DNA of 33,623 nt from Petrimonas sp. GTDB lineage: Bacteria; Bacteroidota; Bacteroidia; Bacteroidales; Dysgonomonadaceae. Positions 8,447 to 17,584 of the stretch are shown here, one piece after another (positions within the stretch are counted from its first letter, which is position 1; the number at the start of each line of letters is the position of its first letter). The DNA lies in contig JAQVEB010000005.1 of NCBI GenBank assembly GCA_028698105.1, forward strand, positions 1 to 33,623, in the 5' to 3' direction. The notes under the pieces are model-generated. The model was not told the origin of the DNA and searched no databases. It worked only from the letters and a program-made list of their open reading frames with translations. Both the position numbers and the translations under genes were made by a program.

Positions 8447-9646
8447 ATGGAAATGAAAAATATAATCATTTTTGCAACGAAAATAACGCTTTCGATATTT
8501 TTTATCGGAATCTTAATTTCGTGTGACAAAAATAAAGAAAAACAAATGAAAATTACGCTCAGTCAACTACCCACAACCGGCTTAACCGGCGATCTCGCCA
8601 AAGGCGTTTCCGCTTCGTATGCCGCGCATATTGATGGTAAGCTCATCGTTGCCGGCGGTGCCAATTTTCCCGGCAAACTGGGTTTTGAAGGCGGTTCCAA
8701 AGCTTTTTACAACGATATTATGCTGTATGATGCAGCAAAAAGCGAATGGAAACTCGCCGGACATTTGCCCGACTCATCAGCTTACGGCGTATCGGTTCCC
8801 GTCTCGGGCGGCGCGCTGTGGATTGGCGGAAACACGGCATCGAAATCACTTGCCAATTGCTACAAAGTGAGTCTGAAGGAAAATGATTCAGTTAAATTAG
8901 AGAATTTTCCCGCGCTTCCTGCAACAATGGACAATTTCGCCGGATGCGCGTTAGGCAATCTGATTTTCGTTGGCGGCGGTGTTGAAAATGGGAAACCGTC
9001 GAACAGTCTTTATTGCATAAATGCCGAAACAGATTCAGTGTGGACGAAACTTCCCGATTTCCCCGGGATACCGCGTGTACAGCCCGTTTTAGCAGCTATT
9101 GAAAAAGACGGTAAGAAATACGTGTATCTCATGGGTGGGTTTTTCGGTGGCAACGCGGACATGAAGCCTGCAATGGCTACCGAGGTACTTCGTTACGATG
9201 TCTCGGCACAAAAATGGGAAAAAGTCGGCGAACAAATCGCCCCCGAAACGCAAAAACCGTTCTCGTTGGGCGGCGCTGCGGCAATGCCGGTTGATGACCG
9301 ATACATCCTGTGCATGGGCGGCGTGAACTACAATGTTTTTTTGGATGCCGTTACCACGCAATACAACATCGGAAACGATACCACAACCACCGACGAGGAG
9401 AAAAAACAAAAAAATCTCGATTTCTCAAAGAATTATATGACGCAGCCGGTTGAATTTTATGAATTCAACCCCGAATGTCGTATTTTTGACACAGCAACAG
9501 GAGAGTGGAAAACCATTGACGTTACACCCAATGCCGCTCGTGCGGGTGCAACGCTCGTTTTCAACGGCAAAGAGTTTTTTGCCGTTCAAGGCGAATTAAA
9601 GCCCGGTGTACGCTCGGCTGTAACAATGAAAGGCGAAATAAACTAA
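8447..9646 (+). CDS. nanM: N-acetylneuraminate epimerase (mutarotase), Kelch repeat lipoprotein
   Basis: The 399-residue protein has a lipoprotein signal ending in ILISC (Cys26). Kelch beta-propeller repeats follow, with the typical GG doublets: KLIVAGGANFPG, ALWIGGNT, LIFVGGGVENG, YVYLMGGFFGG, YILCMGGVNYN, and a last blade ending FFAVQGELKPGVRS. NanM converts alpha- to beta-anomer sialic acid after release from glycoconjugates, in the periplasm, which speeds uptake. Length and blade pattern match the family; the lipid anchor differs from soluble E. coli NanM. The gene follows the GH20 tail by 30 bp and precedes the transporter by 19 bp, so it is in the operon. An alternative ATG two codons in (8453) would also serve. 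Confidence 0.9.
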   Translation: MEMKNIIIFATKITLSIFFIGILISCDKNKEKQMKITLSQLPTTGLTGDLAKGVSASYAAHIDGKLIVAGGANFPGKLGFEGGSKAFYNDIMLYDAAKSEWKLAGHLPDSSAYGVSVPVSGGALWIGGNTASKSLANCYKVSLKENDSVKLENFPALPATMDNFAGCALGNLIFVGGGVENGKPSNSLYCINAETDSVWTKLPDFPGIPRVQPVLAAIEKDGKKYVYLMGGFFGGNADMKPAMATEVLRYDVSAQKWEKVGEQIAPETQKPFSLGGAAAMPVDDRYILCMGGVNYNVFLDAVTTQYNIGNDTTTTDEEKKQKNLDFSKNYMTQPVEFYEFNPECRIFDTATGEWKTIDVTPNAARAGATLVFNGKEFFAVQGELKPGVRSAVTMKGEIN

Positions 9647-9665
9647 CAACAAAATAAACAATCGT

Positions 9666-10919
9666 ATGAAAAATAGTAAACACTATCCCTGGATTCTGGT
9701 GGGACTTCTCTGGTTTGTAGCGTTGCTCAATTACCTCGACCGGCAAATGCTCTCCACCATGCAATCGTCTATGCAGATAGATATCAAGGAACTGGCCATT
9801 GCCGAAAACTTCGGCCGTATCATGGGTATCTTCCTGTTGATCTACGGCCTGATGAGCCCCGTTGCCGGTATGATCGCCGACAGGATCAACCGTAAATGGC
9901 TCATTGTGGGCAGTTTGTTCGTTTGGTCGGCAGTTACGTACGGAATGGGTTACGCACAAACTTATGAGCAAGTTTATTGGTTGCGCGCCCTGATGGGCGT
10001 GAGTGAAGCTTTGTACCTTCCGACAGGTTTGGCAATGATTGCCGATTTTCATTCCTCGAAGACCCGATCGCTGGCTATCGGCGTGCACATGTCGGGTCTT
10101 TATACCGGACAAGCGCTCGGCGGATTCGGAGCAACCATAGCAGCCAATTACAGTTGGCAAACCGTTTTTCATTGGTTTGGAATCGTTGGGATTATTTATG
10201 CCGTCATCCTCATTTTTGCTTTGCGCGACAAGGAAGGCCATGCCGGAACAAAAGCGGCGAAACTGGTACCCGATTCTCAGAAGATCAAAAAAGAATCCTT
10301 TGGGAAATCCCTTGCGATTCTGTTCGGCACATTTTCGTTCTGGATCATGTTATTCTATTTTATGGCGCCAAGCTTCCCGGGTTGGGCAACCAAAAACTGG
10401 CTTCCGACATTGTTTTCCGAAAATCTGGGCGTTGAAATGGCAAAAGCAGGGCCAATGGCAACCATTTCCATCGCCATTGCATCGTTTATCGGGGTTCTCA
10501 TTGGCGGCCCGTTGTCCGACCGATGGGTGCAGAAAAATATACGCGGAAGAATGTACACCAGCGCTATCGGGCTGTCATTAACCATCCCGTCGCTCATCCT
10601 GCTCGGGTTCGGCCACTCTTATGCCGGGCTGATAGGCGCAGCTATGCTTTTCGGGATCGGATTCGGGATGTTCGATACCAATAACATGCCCATTCTCTGT
10701 CAGATCGTACCCGAAAAATATCGGGCTTCGGCCTACGGGTTTATGAACATGATGGGCGTTTTTGCGGGATATGCCGTAACACTGATACTTGGCAGTTCTA
10801 CCGATGCGGGCAATTTGGGAGCCGATTTCAGCAAATTGGCCATTGTGGTGCTGGCGGCCGTTATCCTGATGCTCGTTTTCCTGAAACCGAAAAAAGAACT
10901 TACATACACAAAAGAGTAG
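9666..10919 (+). CDS. nanT: MFS transporter, sialic acid uptake (NanT-like)
   Basis: This 417-residue inner-membrane protein has about 12 hydrophobic helices and a soluble central loop around 190-220 rich in Lys. Major-facilitator signatures are visible: NYLDRQMLS in TM1, the loop 2-3 motif GMIADRINRKWLIVG, and its second-half equivalent GGPLSDRWVQKNIRGR. Bacteroidetes use an MFS symporter of this kind to carry N-acetylneuraminate across the inner membrane. The position between nanM and nanA makes sialate the likely substrate. By sequence alone it could be another anionic sugar-acid carrier of the same superfamily. Confidence 0.85.
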   Translation: MKNSKHYPWILVGLLWFVALLNYLDRQMLSTMQSSMQIDIKELAIAENFGRIMGIFLLIYGLMSPVAGMIADRINRKWLIVGSLFVWSAVTYGMGYAQTYEQVYWLRALMGVSEALYLPTGLAMIADFHSSKTRSLAIGVHMSGLYTGQALGGFGATIAANYSWQTVFHWFGIVGIIYAVILIFALRDKEGHAGTKAAKLVPDSQKIKKESFGKSLAILFGTFSFWIMLFYFMAPSFPGWATKNWLPTLFSENLGVEMAKAGPMATISIAIASFIGVLIGGPLSDRWVQKNIRGRMYTSAIGLSLTIPSLILLGFGHSYAGLIGAAMLFGIGFGMFDTNNMPILCQIVPEKYRASAYGFMNMMGVFAGYAVTLILGSSTDAGNLGADFSKLAIVVLAAVILMLVFLKPKKELTYTKE

Positions 10920-10983
10920 ACCCATAAATCCTTTAAAGGTGACTTGGCAAAACACGATCTCATTCAATTTAAAATAAAGAAAT

Positions 10984-11901
10984 ATGGAAAAAATTAAAGG
11001 ACTTTTAGTCGCACCGTTTACTCCTTTCGACGACAAAGGAGAAGTTAATTTCTCGCCGATAGCCGATTATGCGAATATGCTGCAAAAAAACGGCCTGATT
11101 GGTGTGTTTATCAACGGTTCATCGGGCGAAGGCTATATGCTGACGGTGGAAGAACGCATGCAGCTTGCCGAAAAATGGATGGAAGTTGCACCAAAAGATT
11201 TCAAGATTATCGTTCATGTGGGCGCGACCTGCATCAAAGACAGTTATAAACTGGCGCAACATGCGCAGGAAATCGGCGCTTACGGTACAGGCGCAATGGC
11301 CTCTCCGTTTCCCAAAGTGGGACGTGTGGAAGAATTGGTGAAATATTGTGAAGAGATTGCCGCCGGAGCGCCCGATCTGCCGTTCTATTTTTATCACATT
11401 CCGGCGCTTAACGGGGTTTTCCTTCCCATGGTGCCGTTTTTGGAGGCTGCCGATGGCAGAATACCGAACCTTGCGGGGATAAAATATACGTTTGAAAGCC
11501 TTTACGAGTACAACCAGTGCATGCTGTACAAAAACGGCAAATTCGATATGCTGCACGGGCAGGACGAAACTATTTTGTCTGCTTTGCCGATGGGTGGCGC
11601 TCAGGGCGGCATCAGCGGCACCGGAAACTACATCGGGAAATCGCTGGTGGCCGTTATTGACGAATACAACAATGGAAACATTGAAAAGGCGCGCGATCAT
11701 CAGAATTTTGCGCAAGCCGTAATTAACGTGATCGCAAAATACAGGGGAAATATCGTAGCGGGAAAACGTATCATGAAGCTTATGGGCTTAGACCTCGGCC
11801 CCAACCGCACGCCCTTCCGCACCATTACCGATGAAGAAGAAACGGTTATCCGTAAAGAACTGGAAGCAATCGGTTTTTTTGAAAAATGCAATAAGATGTA
11901 G
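10984..11901 (+). CDS. nanA: N-acetylneuraminate lyase
   Basis: This 305-residue cytoplasmic TIM-barrel enzyme of the DHDPS/NAL family cleaves N-acetylneuraminate to N-acetylmannosamine and pyruvate. The Schiff-base lysine is Lys167 in LAGIKYT, the catalytic tyrosine is Tyr137 in FYFYHIPALNG, and the pyruvate-binding loop is NGSSGEG (44-50), with Ser in place of the usual Thr. The HIPALNG context is typical of lyases rather than dihydrodipicolinate synthases. The gene is the last of the sialate operon, 64 bp after nanT, and is followed by a large hairpin shared with the convergent acs gene. The next pathway step, the ManNAc epimerase, is not encoded in this window. Confidence 0.93.
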   Translation: MEKIKGLLVAPFTPFDDKGEVNFSPIADYANMLQKNGLIGVFINGSSGEGYMLTVEERMQLAEKWMEVAPKDFKIIVHVGATCIKDSYKLAQHAQEIGAYGTGAMASPFPKVGRVEELVKYCEEIAAGAPDLPFYFYHIPALNGVFLPMVPFLEAADGRIPNLAGIKYTFESLYEYNQCMLYKNGKFDMLHGQDETILSALPMGGAQGGISGTGNYIGKSLVAVIDEYNNGNIEKARDHQNFAQAVINVIAKYRGNIVAGKRIMKLMGLDLGPNRTPFRTITDEEETVIRKELEAIGFFEKCNKM

Positions 11902-11929
11902 AGAAAACAAGGCTTCGCCTTCTCAATTG

Positions 11930-11988
11930 AATCGGGATGCCCTGGCTTTCGTATTTTTCTCACGAAGCCAGGGCATCATCTCCCGATT
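11930..11988. terminator. Large bidirectional hairpin between nanA and acs
   Basis: A long inverted repeat has an outer stem AATCGGGA/TCCCGATT and an inner stem TGCCCTGGCTTTCGT pairing with ACGAAGCCAGGGCA (one bulged base), around a T-rich loop. It fills the space between the converging nanA (stop 11901) and acs (stop 11989) genes, so it probably ends transcripts from both sides. A small AAGGC/GCCTT hairpin lies just before it at 11909-11921. Confidence 0.75.
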
Positions 11989-13896
11989 CTACAATCTTCC
12001 GTTTTTTATTTCCTCCACAATTTCGGGATTCAGCAAAGTGGTAACATCACCGAAGTCATAATCGTCGCCTTCGGCTATCTTTCTTAAAATACGGCGCATG
12101 ATCTTTCCCGAACGGGTTTTCGGTAATCCGCTAACGAACTGAATTTTATCGAGTTTGGCAATTGCCCCGATCTGATCGGAGATCAGTTGATTGATCTCTT
12201 TGATCATATTCTCTTTCACACGCCATTCGCCGGTTTCCTTGATCACCACAAAACCGTATAGCGCATTTCCTTTGATGTCGTGCGTATAGCCCACAATGGC
12301 GCTTTCGGCTACAAACTGGTGCTCGTTGATCACATCTTCGATTGGCGCTGTGCCCAGGTTATGACCGGAGACAATGATCACATCGTCCACACGGCCGGTA
12401 ATGCGGTAATAGCCCACCTCATCGCGAAGCGCGCCATCGCCCGAGAAATATTTTCCGGGGAAAGTGCTGAAATACGTATCAATATAACGCTGATGGTCAC
12501 CCCATATTGTTCGTGCAATGGAAGGCCATGGAAATTCGATGCAAAGATTTCCGATTTTCTGATTTCCTTCAATCTCATTGCGCAATTCGTCCATCAGCAC
12601 CGGTTTAATTCCCGGAAACGGTAACGAAGCGTACGTAGGTTTGGTGGGCGTGACGAACGGAATAGCCGATATCAGAATTCCGCCGGTTTCGGTTTGCCAC
12701 CAGGTATCTACCAACGGGCATTTTTTTCCGCCCACGTGATCGTTGTACCAGTGCCATGCTTCTTCGTTGATGGGTTCTCCTACGGAGCCGATGACTTTTA
12801 ACGAATCCAACTGAAATTTCTGCACATACTCAATCTTCTCTTTTGCCAACGAACGAATGGCTGTGGGCGCGGTATAAAATTGATTCACTTTATGCTTTTC
12901 AATCACTTCCCAGAAACGGCTGTGCGTCGGATAAGAAGGTATCCCTTCAAAAATAATGGTAGTTGCCCCGTTCAGCAACGGGCCGTAGATAATATAGGAA
13001 TGGCCGGTGATCCAGCCGATGTCAGCGGTACACCAATACACATCGTTTGCCTGATAGTTGAAAATATTTTTAAACGTATATCCGGTGTAAACCATGTATC
13101 CCGCCGTGGTGTGGAGCATGCCTTTGGGTTTGCCGGTTGAACCGGAAGTATAAAGGATAAGCAACGGTTCTTCGGCGTCCATTGTTTCGGCGCAACTTGT
13201 TGCCTCGGCGTCATCCAATAACGGTTGTAGCCAAAAATCACGATCCTGCTGCATGTTAATCTCCTGGTTGGTGCGTTTTACGACCAAAACCTTTTCCACG
13301 CTCGGGGAGTTTTTCAGCGCCTCGTCGGCGATATTTTTCAAATCAACCGTCTTGGTTCCCCTGAATCCCCCATCGGCTGTGATGAGCATTTTGGATGTTG
13401 AGTCGTTGATGCGTGTCGAAAGCGCATTTGCCGAAAACCCGCCAAACACTACCGAATGTATCGCGCCGATGCGTGCACAGGCCAGCACGCTAAATGCCAG
13501 TTCCGGGATCATAGGCAAATAAATGCAAACCCTGTCGCCTTTCTGAACTCCCTGCTCCCGCAACACATTTGCCATTTTGGAAACCTCGGCGTACAACTGA
13601 TTATAGGTGTACGATCTGGAAGGTTCGCCGGGATCGTTCGGTTCGAAAATAATGGCATTTTTATCTCCATTATTAGCCAAATGACGATCAATACAATTTT
13701 TGGTAATGTTTAATTTTGCGTTCCTGAACCAGGTAAATTCGGCTTTCTGCATGTCGTATTCCAGCACTTTGTCCCATTTCTGAAACCAGGTGAAATTATT
13801 TTCGGCGATTTTCGCCCAAAATTTTCTCGGCTTTTTGATTGACTTTTTGTAAACTTTGAAATACTGCTCCAAGGATTTAATGGAATAACTACTCAT
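11989..13896 (-). CDS. acs: Acetyl-CoA synthetase (AMP-forming)
   Basis: The 635-residue enzyme makes acetyl-CoA from acetate, ATP and CoA through acetyl-AMP. Visible family features are the P-loop-like YTSGSTGKPKG, the DTWWQTETGG block with the tryptophan that limits the pocket to acetate, the WGDHQRYIDTYF segment, the hinge/CoA motif SGHNLGTAPIEDVINEH, and PKTRSGKIMRR with Lys598, the lysine usually controlled by acetylation. Length is near the family norm of about 650. It is a single gene converging on nanA. It could recapture acetate released by the O-acetylesterase and from N-acetyl sugars, but this link is only inferred from neighbourhood. The upstream 197 bp also hold the dnaJ terminator. 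Confidence 0.95.
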   Translation of the reverse strand: MSSYSIKSLEQYFKVYKKSIKKPRKFWAKIAENNFTWFQKWDKVLEYDMQKAEFTWFRNAKLNITKNCIDRHLANNGDKNAIIFEPNDPGEPSRSYTYNQLYAEVSKMANVLREQGVQKGDRVCIYLPMIPELAFSVLACARIGAIHSVVFGGFSANALSTRINDSTSKMLITADGGFRGTKTVDLKNIADEALKNSPSVEKVLVVKRTNQEINMQQDRDFWLQPLLDDAEATSCAETMDAEEPLLILYTSGSTGKPKGMLHTTAGYMVYTGYTFKNIFNYQANDVYWCTADIGWITGHSYIIYGPLLNGATTIIFEGIPSYPTHSRFWEVIEKHKVNQFYTAPTAIRSLAKEKIEYVQKFQLDSLKVIGSVGEPINEEAWHWYNDHVGGKKCPLVDTWWQTETGGILISAIPFVTPTKPTYASLPFPGIKPVLMDELRNEIEGNQKIGNLCIEFPWPSIARTIWGDHQRYIDTYFSTFPGKYFSGDGALRDEVGYYRITGRVDDVIIVSGHNLGTAPIEDVINEHQFVAESAIVGYTHDIKGNALYGFVVIKETGEWRVKENMIKEINQLISDQIGAIAKLDKIQFVSGLPKTRSGKIMRRILRKIAEGDDYDFGDVTTLLNPEIVEEIKNGRL

Positions 13897-14032
13897 AATC
13901 TTTTACTGTGTTTTGTTAATGCTATAAAAGAATAAAAATAGGGCTGCATGTTTCTTTTTGAAACAAAACAACACCGTTTACTTACACCTTAAAATCATTT
14001 TAACGCATTTCTGTTATCATTGTTCAAATTTT

Positions 14033-14072
14033 TGCAAAAAAATAGCGGCAAACCGGAAAGTTTGCCGCTATT
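14033..14072 (-). terminator. Rho-independent terminator of grpE-dnaJ
   Basis: A perfect 13-bp stem (AATAGCGGCAAAC with GTTTGCCGCTATT) has a 6-base loop at 14041-14072. On the - strand it is followed by a run of T (the A-run at 14034-14040 on the + strand). It lies 21 bp after the dnaJ stop. The remaining part of this gap, 13897-14032, is the acs leader; I see no clear promoter match in it. Confidence 0.88.
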
Positions 14073-14093
14073 GGTATTGAAAACAAATGTGGT

Positions 14094-15239
14094 TTAATCA
14101 AACATCTTTTTAAACTTGTTGAAAACGCTCTTCTTTGTGGTTGGCGAGGGCACAAAATTGGGCGATTTCTCCATATCTTCGATCAGTTTCTTTTCCTTAT
14201 CGTTCAGGTTTTCGGGAACATACACGTTGACGTTAATCAACTCGTCACCTTTGCCGAAACCGTTCACTGACGGTAATCCCTTATTGCGCAAGCGCAATAC
14301 TTTGCCCGGTTGTGTGCCCGGATCAATCTTCACTTTGGCTACGCCGTCAATGGTTGGCACTTCCACTGTTCCGCCCAGGGCAGCCGTGGGGAAACTCAGG
14401 AAAAGGTTGTAAATAACGTCGTTTTGGTCGCGGATCAGGTTCGGATCTTCTTCTTCTTCGATCACGATAAGCAAATCGCCGTTCACACCGCCTCTGCGCG
14501 CCGCATTGCCCCGCCCTTGCATGGAAAGCTGCATTCCTTCGGCTACGCCGGCGGGAATTTTGATGGGAATGACCTCTTCTTCACGCACGATGCCTTCACC
14601 ATTGCAATGCGGGCATTTTTTAGTTATGGTTTTACCTTCGCCGTGGCAAGACGGACATGTTGTGGTGGTCTGCATTTGCCCCAGGATGGTATTCATCACC
14701 TTGGTAACCACACCCGATCCACGGCATGTATCGCACGTTGTGGTGGACGTTCCGTTTTCCGAACCGTTTCCCTGACAATGCGAACAGTTGACATATTTTT
14801 TTACTTTTATCTTTTTCTCAACGCCGTTGAGAATTTCTTTCAGTGTAAGTTTCACTTTTACCCGAAGATCGGAACCACGGTTAACCCGACGCCCGCGGCC
14901 TCCGCCGCCAAAACCGCCGAAACCGCCAAAATGCCCGCCGAAGATATCGCCGAATTGCGAGAAAATATCTTCCATAGACATCCCGCCGCCGAAGCCGCCG
15001 CCGGCTGCGCCGCCCATGCCGGCATGCCCGAACTGGTCGTAACGCGCGCGTTTGTTTTGGTCGCTGAGCACTTCGTAAGCTTCCGCAGCTTCCTTAAATT
15101 TTTCTTCGGCCTGATGGTCGCCGGGATTTTTATCGGGATGATACTGAATGGCTTTTTTGCGATACGCTTTCTTTATCTCTTCCACGGTAGCTGTTCGCGT
15201 AACCTCCAGCACTTCGTAATAGTCTCTTTTTTGTGCCAT
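14094..15239 (-). CDS. dnaJ: Chaperone DnaJ (Hsp40)
   Basis: The 381-residue type I J-protein stimulates the DnaK ATPase and delivers unfolded substrates. In order it shows a J domain with His34-Pro35-Asp36 (YHPDKNPGD), a long Gly/Phe-rich linker ([11 protein letters not shown] and so on), four zinc-binding CxxCxGxG repeats ([32 protein letters not shown]), and the two C-terminal substrate-binding domains ([28 protein letters not shown]). It starts 3 bp after the grpE stop, so the two form one operon. All catalytic and zinc residues are intact. Confidence 0.97.
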   Translation of the reverse strand: MAQKRDYYEVLEVTRTATVEEIKKAYRKKAIQYHPDKNPGDHQAEEKFKEAAEAYEVLSDQNKRARYDQFGHAGMGGAAGGGFGGGMSMEDIFSQFGDIFGGHFGGFGGFGGGGRGRRVNRGSDLRVKVKLTLKEILNGVEKKIKVKKYVNCSHCQGNGSENGTSTTTCDTCRGSGVVTKVMNTILGQMQTTTTCPSCHGEGKTITKKCPHCNGEGIVREEEVIPIKIPAGVAEGMQLSMQGRGNAARRGGVNGDLLIVIEEEEDPNLIRDQNDVIYNLFLSFPTAALGGTVEVPTIDGVAKVKIDPGTQPGKVLRLRNKGLPSVNGFGKGDELINVNVYVPENLNDKEKKLIEDMEKSPNFVPSPTTKKSVFNKFKKMFD

Positions 15240-15242
15240 CTT

Positions 15243-15827
15243 TTATTCGCCTACAATTACTTTTGGGAATCGGATAATCTTGTCATTCAGCATATAACCT
15301 TTTTGAATACAATCAATTACCTTACCCGATTGCGATTTATCCTGAACAGGAACCGTGGTTATCGCCTCAAATTTTTCAGGATCGAACTGTTCGCCGATGG
15401 TCTTAATTTCTTTTACGCCGTTTTGCTGCAGAAAAGTAACGAATTTCGCGTAAATCAGGTCCAAACCTTCCAATATAGCGTCTTTCTCTTCGGCTTCGTG
15501 CAAGGCGCCCAAAGCACGTCCAAAATCGTCCACCAGAGGAATGATATCGGTCAGCACTCTTTCACCGGCGCTTTTTATGATATCGGCCTTCTCTTTCATC
15601 GTGCGTTTGCGATAATTGTCGAATTCGGCATGCAAACGGAGGTGACTGTCGTTTAATTCGTTGTATTTTTCTACCAGTTCATCGCATCCGGCACTTTCAG
15701 CCTCTTCGCCGGCTGACAAAATGTCGTCTGTGTCGTTCACCTCATCCATATCGTCGGGCAAGTTTACCTCATCCGGCTCAGCATTCGCGTTTTCGGTATG
15801 AGGGTATTTTTTATTGTTTTTTTCCAT
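15243..15827 (-). CDS. grpE: Nucleotide exchange factor GrpE
   Basis: GrpE releases ADP from DnaK and so resets the Hsp70 cycle. The protein has a disordered acidic N-terminus (EPDEVNLPDDMDEVNDTDD), a long coiled coil (LVEKYNELNDSHLRLHAEFDNYRKRT with the typical EFDNYRKR), and the C-terminal beta domain ending GYMLNDKIIRFPKVIVG. I chose the ATG at 15827 (194 residues), preceded by an A-rich stretch. The frame extends to 15869 and would add 14 residues that look unlike GrpE. The stop is 3 bp before dnaJ. The 135-bp leader (15828-15962) shows no clear heat-shock element. Confidence 0.95.
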   Translation of the reverse strand: MEKNNKKYPHTENANAEPDEVNLPDDMDEVNDTDDILSAGEEAESAGCDELVEKYNELNDSHLRLHAEFDNYRKRTMKEKADIIKSAGERVLTDIIPLVDDFGRALGALHEAEEKDAILEGLDLIYAKFVTFLQQNGVKEIKTIGEQFDPEKFEAITTVPVQDKSQSGKVIDCIQKGYMLNDKIIRFPKVIVGE

Positions 15828-15962
15828 AAGTCTTGTTTTAATAACGTACAATCCATAAGCTTCCATCAAGGAATCGCCTAAAATGAACTTGCACGCTTCA
15901 TCTATAGCAAATAGCTTGCCAAAAACGTAAAAAAACGAAAAAACAGCAATTAACAGGCAGAA

Positions 15963-16499
15963 TTAAAGGAAAAGCTCGCACCAATAATCAAATTTTTCGA
16001 CCTGATGCCAACCATGCCGCGACAAACTCTGGCGAATTTTTTTTAACGGTTTTTCTTTATTGAGGCTCGATTTGGAATAAAACTTATCGGCAAAACAGAT
16101 GATTTGCTCTTCCATGCTCACCGGCAGCATATCGCGATGCGGGATGGGTAGTTTTCGTTGAATAATGGTATCGAGACTGATGCCTGTTCCTGTATGCCGC
16201 TCGCACACGAGGCCGTGCCGGGGATAACCTTCGTTCGTGAGGATTTCGCGCCCAAGATAACCGTGACAAATATACGGATACTGCCCGTGGCAGGCTATGT
16301 GGGGCGCTCTGGTCATAAAAATGCCGATGTCGTGCAGCAAAGCGGCTTCTTCCAGGAAATGGACATCAATGGCCAGTTCGGGATGTTTTTGGGCAATGGA
16401 GATAGCTTTATTGGTTACATCGGTTACATGCGACCAATAAATATCGTACAGTTTGGTTCCTTCTTTATAATATTTATCAATAATTGTTTTCGGATTCAT
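15963..16499 (-). CDS. HD-domain phosphohydrolase-like protein
   Basis: The 178-residue cytoplasmic protein has an HD-type metal site: His24 (SHVTDV), His56-Asp57 (LLHDIG), His79 (HGYLG), His95/His102, and Asp138 (CFADKFYSK). The HDIG-like LHDIGIF motif and the compact size fit small HD hydrolases of unknown substrate, often nucleotide or phosphate-ester hydrolases. It starts 30 bp downstream of oxyR on the same strand but has its own good -7 box (16533-16540), so it need not depend on oxyR transcription. The exact reaction cannot be told from sequence. Confidence 0.8.
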   Translation of the reverse strand: MNPKTIIDKYYKEGTKLYDIYWSHVTDVTNKAISIAQKHPELAIDVHFLEEAALLHDIGIFMTRAPHIACHGQYPYICHGYLGREILTNEGYPRHGLVCERHTGTGISLDTIIQRKLPIPHRDMLPVSMEEQIICFADKFYSKSSLNKEKPLKKIRQSLSRHGWHQVEKFDYWCELFL

Positions 16500-16529
16500 T
16501 TACAACCGATTTTTTCGCCAAATACTGAT

Positions 16530-17471
16530 TTACAAAGGTATAACATATTTTTTCAGGGCTGTATCGAGCAACGATTTGGGCACAGCCGCCTGAACTTCGC
16601 TTTTGATGATGCCCAACATGCGTTCACGCAAATATTCTTTCCGGGTGATCAGGCTTATTTCGCGTACCGGCGTGCTGTTTCTGAAAGGACGCACTTTCTT
16701 TTTTTGTTCGTCGCTTAAGTGTTCCAGCGCCATTTCGGGTATAACCGTCAATCCCTCATTGGCATCCACAATATTGATCAATGTGTCTATACTACCTGCC
16801 TCGAAAGTGAAAATAGATTGCGAATTTCTTCGCTTTTTCAAATTGCATAAATGCAATATTTGCGTGCGGAAACAGTGTACTTCGTCCAACAGCCAGAGTT
16901 TTGAAGTGTTCAAATCATTCTCGTCGAGCGCTGTTTTGGCATACAGCGCCGTTTCCCGCGGTGATACGTAGGCAAAGAAACGCTCGTAATAGAGCGGATG
17001 TTCCACAATTTGTTCATCGTTGAGCGGCGTAGCCAAAACCCCTCCGTCAAGAGTTCCTCTTGATAGATTGTGAAGGATTTGGGTTGTGGTTAATTCCGAT
17101 ATAACAACCTTAATATCATAGTGATTTGCATTGTGCACTTCCATGAGCCTCGGGAGCAGGTAGGGCGAAATGGTTGGAATGATCCCTAATCTGAAAACGC
17201 CCTTCACCACACCTTTCTGTTCATCAATGATCTCTTTTATCTGATTCACCTGGGCAACAGCGATACGCGCCTGATTGATGATCCGTTCGCCAATCTCCGT
17301 AGGTTGCACGGGCAGTTGCGTTCGATCGAAAATCTTCACGCCAAGTTCATCTTCCAGTTTTTGGATCATCATGCTCAACGTGGGCTGAGTTACGAAAGAG
17401 GCTTCGGCCGCCTTGGAAAAATGACGGTGGTTGTCCACCGCTATAATGTATTCTAATTGCTGAATGTTCAT
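16530..17471 (-). CDS. oxyR: Hydrogen-peroxide sensor OxyR (LysR family)
   Basis: The 313-residue LysR-type regulator has an N-terminal winged helix-turn-helix (MNIQQLEYIIAVDNHRHFSKAAEAS...TQPTLSMMIQKLE) and a C-terminal ligand domain. The redox pair is conserved: Cys200 and Cys209 in HCFRTQILHLC, the same nine-residue spacing as Cys199/Cys208 of E. coli OxyR. Peroxide should oxidise these to a disulphide and switch on catalase, Dps and alkyl hydroperoxide reductase genes. None of those targets is in the window. The call as OxyR rather than a generic LysR protein rests on the cysteine pair. Confidence 0.92.
   Translation of the reverse strand: MNIQQLEYIIAVDNHRHFSKAAEASFVTQPTLSMMIQKLEDELGVKIFDRTQLPVQPTEIGERIINQARIAVAQVNQIKEIIDEQKGVVKGVFRLGIIPTISPYLLPRLMEVHNANHYDIKVVISELTTTQILHNLSRGTLDGGVLATPLNDEQIVEHPLYYERFFAYVSPRETALYAKTALDENDLNTSKLWLLDEVHCFRTQILHLCNLKKRRNSQSIFTFEAGSIDTLINIVDANEGLTVIPEMALEHLSDEQKKKVRPFRNSTPVREISLITRKEYLRERMLGIIKSEVQAAVPKSLLDTALKKYVIPL
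16533..16540 (-). promoter_or_regulatory. -7 box for the HD-domain gene
   Basis: The - strand reads TACCTTTG, a full match to the Bacteroidetes -7 consensus TAnnTTTG. It lies 33 bp before the HD gene start and overlaps the last codons of oxyR. No convincing -33 TTTG is seen at the usual spacing. Confidence 0.5.
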
Positions 17472-17538
17472 AAAATCAGGTATGTGATATGATGTGTGGG
17501 GCTTGAGTATGATAGCAATATTTTTTTGCCAAACTCTC

Positions 17539-17566
17539 AGAACTCAGAACTCGGAACTCAGAACTC
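17539..17566. repeat. Short tandem 7-bp repeat upstream of oxyR
   Basis: Four heptamers in register (AGAACTC, AGAACTC, GGAACTC, AGAACTC) are followed by degenerate copies up to about 17581. They fill the gap between the dihydroorotate-dehydrogenase-like gene's stop and the oxyR start. The array is prone to slippage. A regulatory role is not evident. Confidence 0.75.
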
Positions 17567-17584
17567 GAAACCCGTAACTCGTTT

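Noticed and set aside
14310-15656. 448-codon open frame antisense to dnaJ and grpE
   Set aside because: It mirrors two well-conserved genes, and its translation is low-complexity (Ala/Phe-rich) with no recognisable domain.
17539-17581. CRISPR-like or iteron repeat upstream of oxyR
   Set aside because: Four 7-bp units without spacers and without a replication gene look like a simple tandem repeat.
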